64,000 bases of DNA from Gracilimonas sp965227785 (GTDB lineage Bacteria > Bacteroidota > Rhodothermia > Balneolales > Balneolaceae), in the NCBI RefSeq assembly GCF_965227785.1, contig NZ_OZ245785.1, positions 1,054,001 to 1,118,000 of the forward strand, read 5' to 3'. Shown one piece after another: positions 44,481 to 52,073 of the stretch (position 1 is the first letter of the stretch; each line of letters begins with the position of its first letter). The position numbers and the translations under genes are program-made. The notes under the pieces were generated by a model, which was not told the origin of the DNA, did not search any database, and saw only the letters and a list, made by a program, of their open reading frames with translations.

Positions 44481-45965
44481 TTATATCACCCGATTCGGAT
44501 CACTGTAATCCGGCACATCCCCTCTATATCCAAAAACCGTTTTAATTAGCTTCACCGACCACTCGCTTTGGTTCTTGATGTACCACTGGTCGGCAGCACG
44601 TCGTGCTCCCAACCCCCAGCTGGGATAGGGATGAATGGTGTCTGCTATACCTCTTAGCGAAACCCCATTTTTAATCGCCACCGCATACTCGGATATAAAT
44701 TCTCCGGCATGAGCACCTACAACGGTAGCACCCAGAATCTTACCTGATAACTTCTTCGCAAAGATTTTAACCATACCGGTGTCCTCTCCTTCAGCCACGG
44801 CCCTGTCAATTTTAGAATAAGGAAAACGATATACTTCATATTTTTCGCCTTCCTCCTTCAGTTGCTTCTCCGTTTTACCGACATGCGCCAACTCAGGATC
44901 AGTAAAGGTAACCCACGAAACCATATCCTTCTCAATCTTCATAGGTACTACTTTGAGAAGAGCTTTGGTAGCTGCTATTTTAGCCATATGCTCACTCATG
45001 TGGGTGAACTGATATCTCCCTGTCACATCGCCGGCAGCATAAATATGAGATTGATTGGTTCGGCAAGATTCATCTACCAATATGTTTCCCTTTTCTGTTT
45101 TTACACCTGCAGCTTCTAAATTCAATGAAGATGTATTAGGTCTTCTTCCCGTTGCCATTAAAAGCGCATCTCCTTCAATAATCTTCTCTTCTCCCCCTTT
45201 TTCGACCACTACTTTGATTCTGTTACCGTCTTGTTCAACTTTTTTTACCGAAGCATTCAGCTGATATTCCACGCCCTGCCTCTTCAGCTCATCGTGTAGT
45301 ATTTCAACCAGCTCAGGATCGTCATTCGCTAAAATCCGGTCGGCCATATCAATCACAGTGACATCCGAGCCAAGATTTACAAAAGCCTGCGACATTTCTG
45401 TACCAATAGGTCCACCACCGATGATAAGCAACTCTTCAGGTAAATCTTCAATCTCGAACAGACTCTCATTTGTCAGGTAATCTACCTCTTCGATTCCTTC
45501 AATAGGAGGTACAAATGCCTTAGCTCCTGTTGCAATAATGAAATATTTAGAAGACACCTCTCTTTTTCTTCCATCCTTGAATTCAATTTCTATTGTATGA
45601 TCATCTTTAAAAGAAGCCAGCCCCTGAACCACTTCAATACCCATGTCTTCAAAAATCTCAGGGCGGTCTGCATCGTGATATACTTCTTTGCGCACGTCAT
45701 CCACGTGCTGCATCACTTTCTTGAAATCGATATTCGGCTCGCTGTCCATCAGCCCATACTTACCGGCATCTTTGATTTGACGAGCTACCTTTCCGGCTTT
45801 AAGCAGAGTTTTGGAAGGAATACAGCCCGTCCAGGTACAATCACCTCCCAATCGGTCGGCTTCAACCATCATGGTTTTTGCCCCAAAATTCGCCGCAATA
45901 CCCGAAGCTGTTAAGCCTGCCGCTCCTCCCCCAATTACAATTATATCAAAATCATATACAGCCAT
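44481..45965 (-). CDS. FAD-dependent disulfide oxidoreductase (mercuric reductase-like, lacking MerA-specific parts)
   Basis: Class I pyridine-nucleotide disulfide oxidoreductase, 494 residues. The FAD motif VIGGGAAGLTASG, redox pair Cys43-x4-Cys48 (GGDCTWTGCIPSK), NAD(P) motif IIGGGPIGTEM and IYAAGDVTG are present. The C-terminal active-site loop reads TIHPYPSWG, with Tyr where lipoamide dehydrogenases have the catalytic His. The metal-binding N-terminal domain and C-terminal Cys pair of true mercuric reductase are absent. So a thiol or quinone substrate is more likely; the exact substrate is unknown. Confidence 0.85.
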   Translation of the reverse strand: MAVYDFDIIVIGGGAAGLTASGIAANFGAKTMMVEADRLGGDCTWTGCIPSKTLLKAGKVARQIKDAGKYGLMDSEPNIDFKKVMQHVDDVRKEVYHDADRPEIFEDMGIEVVQGLASFKDDHTIEIEFKDGRKREVSSKYFIIATGAKAFVPPIEGIEEVDYLTNESLFEIEDLPEELLIIGGGPIGTEMSQAFVNLGSDVTVIDMADRILANDDPELVEILHDELKRQGVEYQLNASVKKVEQDGNRIKVVVEKGGEEKIIEGDALLMATGRRPNTSSLNLEAAGVKTEKGNILVDESCRTNQSHIYAAGDVTGRYQFTHMSEHMAKIAATKALLKVVPMKIEKDMVSWVTFTDPELAHVGKTEKQLKEEGEKYEVYRFPYSKIDRAVAEGEDTGMVKIFAKKLSGKILGATVVGAHAGEFISEYAVAIKNGVSLRGIADTIHPYPSWGLGARRAADQWYIKNQSEWSVKLIKTVFGYRGDVPDYSDPNRVI

Positions 45966-46018
45966 AAACTATTGTCTCCTTTTTAGATAGAGATGAACTA
46001 ACCATTTCTATGCTTACT

Positions 46019-46387
46019 TTATTTCATGGATTTCCCGGGTTCTTCTTCCAGCCCGGGCTGAACATCTTCTATTCTATTCTTCACTTTCCTATATGTTGAC
46101 CATGCCCCATATACTATCATCAACACTACCACGCCGTACACCCACCAAGGCACGTTTTCGCCCGCAATAATTAAATACAGATAAGCTGAAATGAAAAAGA
46201 ATGTGGAACTCAAAGCCGGTATCACAATCGACTTTTTTTGCCGGTAATTCTTTACCAACCAGCCAATACTCAGCGTAAAAAAGGGAATAGCTCCAACATA
46301 AATACTCCCGAATATTATGGGATTCACCCCGTAATCTTCTCCCAGAGAAAAAAACCATTCCTTTGCGATTTCTAAAAATTCTGCCAT
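46019..46387 (-). CDS. Small three-helix membrane protein of unknown function
   Basis: A 122-residue protein with three hydrophobic helices (about 22-42, 53-71, 78-96) and a charged C-terminus (VKNRIEDVQPGLEEEPGKSMK). I do not recognise a family. It lies 53 bases upstream (in the transcriptional sense of the minus strand) of the flavin oxidoreductase gene and may share its transcript; a membrane link to that redox enzyme is speculation. Confidence 0.65.
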   Translation of the reverse strand: MAEFLEIAKEWFFSLGEDYGVNPIIFGSIYVGAIPFFTLSIGWLVKNYRQKKSIVIPALSSTFFFISAYLYLIIAGENVPWWVYGVVVLMIVYGAWSTYRKVKNRIEDVQPGLEEEPGKSMK

Positions 46388-46475
46388 AGATCAGCAAGTT
46401 TTAAATTGTGTAATAATTACGAACGAATATAGACTAATTAGCCTTGTTTTGATGATATTAAGCATTAAATTCTTA

Positions 46476-46488
46476 CCGTATAATACGG
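46476..46488. promoter_or_regulatory. Perfect 13-base palindrome before the metal-type operon
   Basis: CCGTAT-A-ATACGG lies 9 bases before the TTG start of the first operon gene. Its position overlaps the expected promoter or start region, as an operator for a Fur/Zur-like or MerR-like repressor would. It does not match a consensus I can name. Confidence 0.45.
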
Positions 46489-46497
46489 ACTGAAAGA

Positions 46498-46806
46498 TTG
46501 AACAGATTTAGAAATTACATATCAGTCGCTTTTTTGCTGCTTGCAGTAGCAGGATTGCTTTCCTCTATGGCTCACTACCATAGCGACGGTTTGGAATGTC
46601 TTCATCATGCCAACGAACAGCATTATACTGAATCTGATCCCGTTTGTCCCGTTTGTACGATAAGTTCTTACACTCCGGATGTGGATACAGCTCCTTTCAT
46701 TCATAATTTGGAATATCAGGAAGTGCTCGTTTTGGCACCCGATATTAACTTTTTAAATGAACCATTCACTCCACTTCTTGGGCGCTCACCTCCAGTATTG
46801 ATTTAA
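46498..46806 (+). CDS. Exported His/Cys-rich mini-protein
   Basis: A 102-residue protein with TTG start and Sec signal (hydrophobic 9-24). The mature N-terminus has many metal ligands: His26, His28, Cys34, His36, His37, His42 and CPVC (Cys50, Cys53). The C-terminal half has no Cys or clusters of His. It resembles the small metal-site proteins that precede heavy-metal transport genes. First gene of a three-gene plus-strand set with a His-rich lipoprotein and a TonB receptor. The exact family is not recognised. Confidence 0.7.
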   Translation: MNRFRNYISVAFLLLAVAGLLSSMAHYHSDGLECLHHANEQHYTESDPVCPVCTISSYTPDVDTAPFIHNLEYQEVLVLAPDINFLNEPFTPLLGRSPPVLI

Positions 46807-46875
46807 GTAAATCCACTTATAGGCTGCATGTCGGCCTGTCATATTATTTACCAACTTATTTAAATCATTTTACCC

Positions 46876-47352
46876 ATGAAAAAAGCAACCTTTTTATCAG
46901 CGGCTAAAGCTGTATTGACACTATTTATTTTCGCAGGAATTTTAACCGCATGCTCAAACTCTACCTCTTCAGACGATCATGAACACGGTGATGCTGAAGG
47001 ATTTCGTTTAAAAATGAATGGGCAAACCATTGTAGAGCAACTTCCGGAACAGGATATCACAGGTGAGTTTGAATTAGAACCCAGCCAGGAAACAGACTTA
47101 ATTACTATTTTCTTCATAGATCATGATGGACAGGAGTTTCAACCTGAAGACGATTCATATTCTCTTGGCTATGAATTCGAAGAAGATGGAATTGCAGAAT
47201 TCGAACAACATGCTGAAGATGGAAAATGGAGTTTCCACCTTCATGCAGAAGCCGAAGGAGTTACCGATCTGAGGCTTATGCTGATGCATAACGGGCATAG
47301 CGATCTTACATCACAAGGTATTCACGTTCATGTTGAAGCATCTGGACAGTGA
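46876..47352 (+). CDS. His-rich lipoprotein of a metal-uptake type operon
   Basis: A 158-residue lipoprotein: signal helix then lipobox LTAC (Cys26), followed by an acidic His stretch DDHEHGDAEG. The remaining beta-rich domain has more His near the end (SFHLHAEAEG, LMHNGHSD, IHVHVEASG). The His/Asp/Glu composition suits Zn or another transition metal. The stop overlaps the GTG start of the TonB receptor gene (GTGA), so the two are coupled, and it probably hands metal to or from that receptor. Confidence 0.75.
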   Translation: MKKATFLSAAKAVLTLFIFAGILTACSNSTSSDDHEHGDAEGFRLKMNGQTIVEQLPEQDITGEFELEPSQETDLITIFFIDHDGQEFQPEDDSYSLGYEFEEDGIAEFEQHAEDGKWSFHLHAEAEGVTDLRLMLMHNGHSDLTSQGIHVHVEASGQ

Positions 47353-49586
47353 AAATACGTAGCTTAATACTGTTTCTCGCGGGAGCTTTCTTTTTAGGAA
47401 ATGCTCCTGCTGAGAGCAGTTATTTATTATCAGGACTCATCACAGACTCAAATACCGGTGAGCCTATATCCTTTGCCTATGTCCATATTGAAGAATTGAA
47501 CCGTACAGCTGTTGCTGATGCAAAGGGCAGATATGAAATTAAAAATGTACCGGCAGGTACCTTTACCCTTTCTATTCATCGAATAGGTTACCGAACTCAA
47601 ACTCAGGAAGTAAACCTGGAAGAAGCTGATGAAGTAGTCAACATTCAACTGCGACCTACTGTTTTGGGATCTCAATCCGTTGACGTGGTTGGAGAGCAGG
47701 AAGATCTGGAAGGATCAAATCTTGAACATGCTTCTAAAAAAGTATTTGGATCAGACCTTCGCAGAAACCTTGGGAACACCTTGTCAGAAACCCTGTCCAA
47801 TTTAGCTGGTTTTGATGAACGAAAAATGGGTTCAGCTCCAGGCCGACCGGTAATTCGGGGACTTGGAGATGAACGCGTTTTGATATTGCAGGACGGTGTA
47901 CGCTCTGGTGATGTATCGGCTCAATCATCTGATCATGCCGTTACCATCGACCCTATTTCTGCACAGGAAGTTGAAATTGCCCGTGGCCCTCAGGCACTGG
48001 CTTATGGGGCCAATGCAATCGGCGGCGTTATCAACGTTGTACGAAATCAAATTGAAACTACGGTTCCCTCCAAAACAACCGGCAGTGTTACTTTGAATGG
48101 AGAATCGGTGAGTACGGGTATTTCCGGGGCTGTGGATGCAACTATTCCATTTAAAGATTTTGCCTTGAGCCTCAACTTAAACGGCCGCACCGCAGATGAT
48201 GTAAGAACACCATTGGGTAAAACTGACAATACATACTACCGTTCAACTAATGATGCTATCGGGCTGAGTTGGGTGCAGGACTGGGGATATTTAGGAGGCG
48301 CATTCAGCACATATCTCAACAATTACGGGATTCCACCTGATCCCAACGGACATCCCAATGGAGTAGATATTGAGATGGAGAAGTTTCAGTATGATTTCAA
48401 ATCGGAAATTCTTATTCGCAATGATTTCATACAGGTAATTGAAGGTGATTTTTCCGTTAAAAACTATACTCACAGAGAAATAGAATCTAATGGTTCACTT
48501 GGTACTCAATTCGGACTTGTGACTACAAATGCCGAAGTAAAAGCAACGCATAATTCTCTTGGTTTACTCGATAAAGGCACTTTTGGTATATGGGGTGAAC
48601 TTGAAGACTATGCTGTGATCGGCGCCAGTACACCTGATGCCAACAGTTATAAAATCGGTGCCTACCTGATTGAAGAGAAAGACATTAATAAACTACATCT
48701 GGAAGCCGGTCTCCGCTTCGATTGGGTGCTGAATAAGCCTGTTGAGAATAACCCCAATTCAAGTATCGGAAACATCAGAGAACGATCTTTCCCTGCTCTA
48801 TCCAGCTCATTCGCAGCCATATACTCAATAGGCAAAGGTTTTTCGGCAGGCACCAGTTTGCTTCATTCATTTCGTGCCCCTTCTCTGGAAGAGCTTTATT
48901 CAGAAGGGCCACACCTTGCTTCTTATTCCTATGAAATCGGTAATCCTGATCTTGACCCGGAACGAGCCTTAGCCAAGGAGCTGTTTCTCAGGTATCAGGC
49001 AGACAAAGCCAGTGCCGAGGTTACTATATTTCACAATGCTTTCAGTAATTATTTATATGCCCGGGATACCGGAGAGAGAAATAACAGAAGGCCCGATTTA
49101 AACAATTATCAGTTTGTGGGAACTGAGGCGGTTCTGTATGGAGCAGAATTCTCAGGCGAGTACCAATTTTTCCGGCGACTTGTATTCGATGCTTCCTTAA
49201 GCTATACCCTTGCGGAACGAAATGTTTCTGAACAGGAACAGGCCGCCTCAGGTTACGACGGTGATTCTCGTCCGCTCCCTCAAATTCCTCCATTTAAGGT
49301 GAAATCATCCCTGAAATACACTAAAGGTGAATTTGAGATCGGCAGCAGAGTACGGTTTTCAGCTGAACAAAATCGTACAGGAGAGTTTGAAACCCCAACC
49401 AACAGCTACCTTTTAGTTGATGCCTTTTCCCAGTACCGGTTAGAAGGCGGAAAGCTGTTGCATACCTTTTCACTGAATGCAAATAACCTGTTGAACACCG
49501 AGTACTATGATCACCTTTCCCGCATCAAAGATCTAAGGCCACAGCCCGGCATCAATATTAGCCTGCTTTACCGCCTCTATTTTTAA
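47349..49586 (+). CDS. TonB-dependent receptor, ZnuD-like
   Basis: Outer-membrane TonB-dependent transporter, 745 residues. It has a signal peptide, a carboxypeptidase-like regulatory domain (about 25-110, ITDSNTGEPISFAYVHI), then a plug with GRPVIRGLGDERVLILQDGVRSGDVS and AQEVEIARGPQALAYGANAIGGVINV, and a C-terminal barrel ending in aromatic YRLYF. The plug has the SSDHAVTIDP stretch typical of the zinc-type (ZnuD) group by memory. Coupled to a His-rich lipoprotein, so a divalent-metal substrate is the best guess. Confidence 0.88.
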   Translation: MKIRSLILFLAGAFFLGNAPAESSYLLSGLITDSNTGEPISFAYVHIEELNRTAVADAKGRYEIKNVPAGTFTLSIHRIGYRTQTQEVNLEEADEVVNIQLRPTVLGSQSVDVVGEQEDLEGSNLEHASKKVFGSDLRRNLGNTLSETLSNLAGFDERKMGSAPGRPVIRGLGDERVLILQDGVRSGDVSAQSSDHAVTIDPISAQEVEIARGPQALAYGANAIGGVINVVRNQIETTVPSKTTGSVTLNGESVSTGISGAVDATIPFKDFALSLNLNGRTADDVRTPLGKTDNTYYRSTNDAIGLSWVQDWGYLGGAFSTYLNNYGIPPDPNGHPNGVDIEMEKFQYDFKSEILIRNDFIQVIEGDFSVKNYTHREIESNGSLGTQFGLVTTNAEVKATHNSLGLLDKGTFGIWGELEDYAVIGASTPDANSYKIGAYLIEEKDINKLHLEAGLRFDWVLNKPVENNPNSSIGNIRERSFPALSSSFAAIYSIGKGFSAGTSLLHSFRAPSLEELYSEGPHLASYSYEIGNPDLDPERALAKELFLRYQADKASAEVTIFHNAFSNYLYARDTGERNNRRPDLNNYQFVGTEAVLYGAEFSGEYQFFRRLVFDASLSYTLAERNVSEQEQAASGYDGDSRPLPQIPPFKVKSSLKYTKGEFEIGSRVRFSAEQNRTGEFETPTNSYLLVDAFSQYRLEGGKLLHTFSLNANNLLNTEYYDHLSRIKDLRPQPGINISLLYRLYF

Positions 49587-49898
49587 CAAGCTCTGAAAAT
49601 AAAAAAAGCCCTGAAAGGTTCAGTTCCAGGGCCTTAGCTTTAGGTTTCAGCTTTAAGGAGTATAAAATCGACTAACTGTTAGGGTATAAACATTAATCTC
49701 ACCTTTAAGCTGATTACAAGAGTAACCGTAACAGGATTTGTTACACTTTTTTTGAAAAAAATTTTTACCCTCTCCAAATCACTGCTTTTCAATATCTTAA
49801 GAGATACCTTTTCCTTGCTAAATAAATTTATTTTAAGATTTTGATAAATCTTTGCGAGTCTATATCCTCCAGCGAATAATCATTCATAAAATTAGCCT
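49587..49898. other. 312-base intergenic region
   Basis: Beyond the hairpin at 49608, this is A+T rich with a T/A block TTTTTTTGAAAAAAATTTTT near 49748. I find no open frame, RNA gene or clear promoter pair. It presumably carries the ogt promoter. Confidence 0.45.
49608..49632 (-). terminator. Terminator-like hairpin after the TonB receptor gene
   Basis: A 6-base stem GCCCTG/CAGGGC with an A run on the left (49601-49607), so the T run appears on the minus strand only. It lies 22 bases past the plus-strand receptor stop. As no minus-strand gene ends here, it may just be a weak plus-strand 3' stem. Confidence 0.4.
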
Positions 49899-50357
49899 GT
49901 GACTTACGTTAGCTTTTTGGAAACCCCCATCGGTTTTCTCCGCATCCTGTCGAATGGAGATGGGATCACCGAAATCAAGTTTATGGATTTTGACGGCCCC
50001 GAAGATCCTGATGTCCACACCGAATCTGCAAAAACCCAGCTCCGGGAATACTTTGAAGGCAATCGTTCATCCTTTCAGTTAGAGCTTCTTCCACAGGGAA
50101 CCGGTTTTGAGCAAAAGGTTTGGAAACAATTGTTGGAAATTCCTCAGGGTTCAACAACCTCTTACGGAGTCATTGCAAAGAAAGTCGGGGATGAAAAAGC
50201 ATCCCAGGCAGTAGGAAAAGCTAATGGCAAAAATCCTATCGCTATCGTTATTCCATGTCACCGTGTTGTTGGAGCTGATAATAAATTAACGGGATACGCA
50301 GGCGGTGCCGAACGAAAAGAATGGCTCCTTAAGCATGAAGGCGCTCTTCTTCTATAA
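49899..50357 (+). CDS. ogt: Methylated-DNA-protein-cysteine methyltransferase
   Basis: Suicide DNA repair protein that moves the alkyl group from O6-alkylguanine to its own cysteine. The active site IAIVIPCHRVVG (Cys120) and the following LTGYAGGAERKEWLLKHEG are present, as is the helix-turn-helix segment VWKQLLEIPQGSTTSYG. 152 residues is typical of the single-domain form. The start is GTG at 49899. Confidence 0.95.
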   Translation: MTYVSFLETPIGFLRILSNGDGITEIKFMDFDGPEDPDVHTESAKTQLREYFEGNRSSFQLELLPQGTGFEQKVWKQLLEIPQGSTTSYGVIAKKVGDEKASQAVGKANGKNPIAIVIPCHRVVGADNKLTGYAGGAERKEWLLKHEGALLL

Positions 50358-50428
50358 CTATTTTTTACGGTGAAATACTTCACTAACCGTTACATTCCGT
50401 CCAATTCTTTCAATCATTCTTTCCCGCT

Positions 50429-52015
50429 ATGAAATTTCTATCATCACTTTTATTACTAATTGCCACCTTTTCATTGACCGTTCTGGCTCAAATGCCGGAT
50501 GCACCTGATCGCTCGGAAGGTGAAGGCCCGTATGAACGTCTTATTATTCGCGGGGTTAACCTGATTGATGGCACCGGATCTCCGGCCACCGGGCCGGTAG
50601 ATATCGTAGTTGAAGGAAACCGAATAACTTCCATCCAAACCGTAGGTTATCCGAATTTACCCATAAACGAAAATCGGCGACCGGAAGCTGATGAGAATAC
50701 AAAAGTGATTGACGCAGAAGGCATGTTTATGCTGCCCGGCTTTTTTGATATGCACGCCCACACCGGAGGCGGTGCTCAGGGTACCACCCCCGAATATGTT
50801 TATAAACTTTGGCTGGCTCATGGCATCACTTCCGTCAGAGAACCCGGATCTTTTAACGGAATGGAGTGGACGCTTCGCCATAAAGAAAGAAGTGTGAAAA
50901 ATGAAATTACTGCACCCCGAATTTCAGCCTGGATTGGATTCGGGATGGGGCATCAAGGCCCGATCACTACTGCGGCGCAGGCGCGTAAATGGGTGCAGAT
51001 GATTCATAAAGAAGGAGCTGATGGAATCAAGTTTTTTGGCGCTTCGCCGAAAGTGTATGCAGCTGCCATCGATGAGGCAAACAAGCTGGGGTTAGGTACA
51101 ATGACTCACCATGCCCAGACGCGCGTGGTTTATAATGATGCACTTAAATCAGCGCAGCTCGGCCTTACTTCCATGACTCACTGGTATGGGTTGCCGGAGT
51201 CTATGTTCGAGGACAAAATCATACAAGACTACCCTCTTGACTATAACTATAACAACGAGCAGCATCGGTTTGAGGAAGCCGGCAACCTTTGGAAACAAGC
51301 CGCAGCTCCCGGTTCAGAAACCTGGGAATCAGTAATGGATGAAATGATAGAGCTTAATTTTACTCTGAATCCTACTTTTACCATTTACGAGGCAAATCGT
51401 GATTTGAGTGCTCAGCGTCGTGCCGAATGGCATGAAAAGTACACCCTCCCCTCTCTCTGGAAGTTTTATGCCCCAAGCCGCATTTCCCATGGCTCGTACT
51501 GGATTGAGTGGGGAACCGAGCAGGAAATCGCCTGGAAAGAAAACTTCGATCTTTGGATGCAGTTTGTGAATGAGTATAAAAACAAAGGCGGGCGGGTTAC
51601 CCTTGGTTCCGATGCCGGTTATATCTATAAGCTGTACGGATTCGGATATATACAGGAAATGGAATTGTTTCGTGAAGCAGGCTTCCACCCGTTGGAAATT
51701 TTTCAGTCAGCTTCGCTGAAAGCAGCAGAAGTATTGGATGTAGATGATGAACTTGGAACCATTGAAGTTGGAAAACTGGCTGACATGGTTATTGTGGATG
51801 GCAATCCCATGAAAAACCTGAAAGTGCTTTATGGCACTGGTGCTATTTATGTGAATGATGAAAACCAGCCCGTACGTAAAGGCGGCATTCGTTATACCAT
51901 CAAAGACGGAATTGTTTTTGACGCCAAAGAGCTGCTCAAAGATGTAGCAGAAATGGTTGAAGCTGCCAAAGCCGAGGAAGATTTCAAAATAACCCAACCC
52001 GGTTTAGACTGGTAA
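50429..52015 (+). CDS. Exported amidohydrolase family protein
   Basis: A 528-residue TIM-barrel metal hydrolase with a signal peptide (residues 1-20, ending VLAQ). The metal motif is GFFDMHAHTGGG (HxH near residue 109). Later ligand segments are MTHHAQTRVV and TSMTHWYGLPE (His), and LGSDAGYIYK (Asp). The C-terminus has the usual composite-domain strand GKLADMVIVDGNPM. The Pro-/imidazolone-like branch cleaves peptides or cyclic amides; the exact substrate is unknown. Convergent with an exported M14 peptidase. Confidence 0.87.
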   Translation: MKFLSSLLLLIATFSLTVLAQMPDAPDRSEGEGPYERLIIRGVNLIDGTGSPATGPVDIVVEGNRITSIQTVGYPNLPINENRRPEADENTKVIDAEGMFMLPGFFDMHAHTGGGAQGTTPEYVYKLWLAHGITSVREPGSFNGMEWTLRHKERSVKNEITAPRISAWIGFGMGHQGPITTAAQARKWVQMIHKEGADGIKFFGASPKVYAAAIDEANKLGLGTMTHHAQTRVVYNDALKSAQLGLTSMTHWYGLPESMFEDKIIQDYPLDYNYNNEQHRFEEAGNLWKQAAAPGSETWESVMDEMIELNFTLNPTFTIYEANRDLSAQRRAEWHEKYTLPSLWKFYAPSRISHGSYWIEWGTEQEIAWKENFDLWMQFVNEYKNKGGRVTLGSDAGYIYKLYGFGYIQEMELFREAGFHPLEIFQSASLKAAEVLDVDDELGTIEVGKLADMVIVDGNPMKNLKVLYGTGAIYVNDENQPVRKGGIRYTIKDGIVFDAKELLKDVAEMVEAAKAEEDFKITQPGLDW

Positions 52016-52022
52016 AAACTCA

Positions 52023-52063
52023 CGGAGTTCACTGAGCAACATTTGTCTTTTCTGTGAACTCCG
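52023..52063. repeat. 10-base perfect inverted repeat between convergent genes
   Basis: CGGAGTTCAC (52023-52032) pairs perfectly with GTGAACTCCG (52054-52063). Together with the flanking ACTGAG this has the look of the degenerate repeated-phrase hairpins elsewhere in the window. It may terminate either convergent gene, but T runs are short. Confidence 0.55.
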
Positions 52064-52073
52064 CGATTTAATA

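Noticed and set aside
44481..45965. A mercuric reductase resistance gene
   Set aside because: No N-terminal metal domain, no C-terminal Cys pair and no other mer genes nearby.
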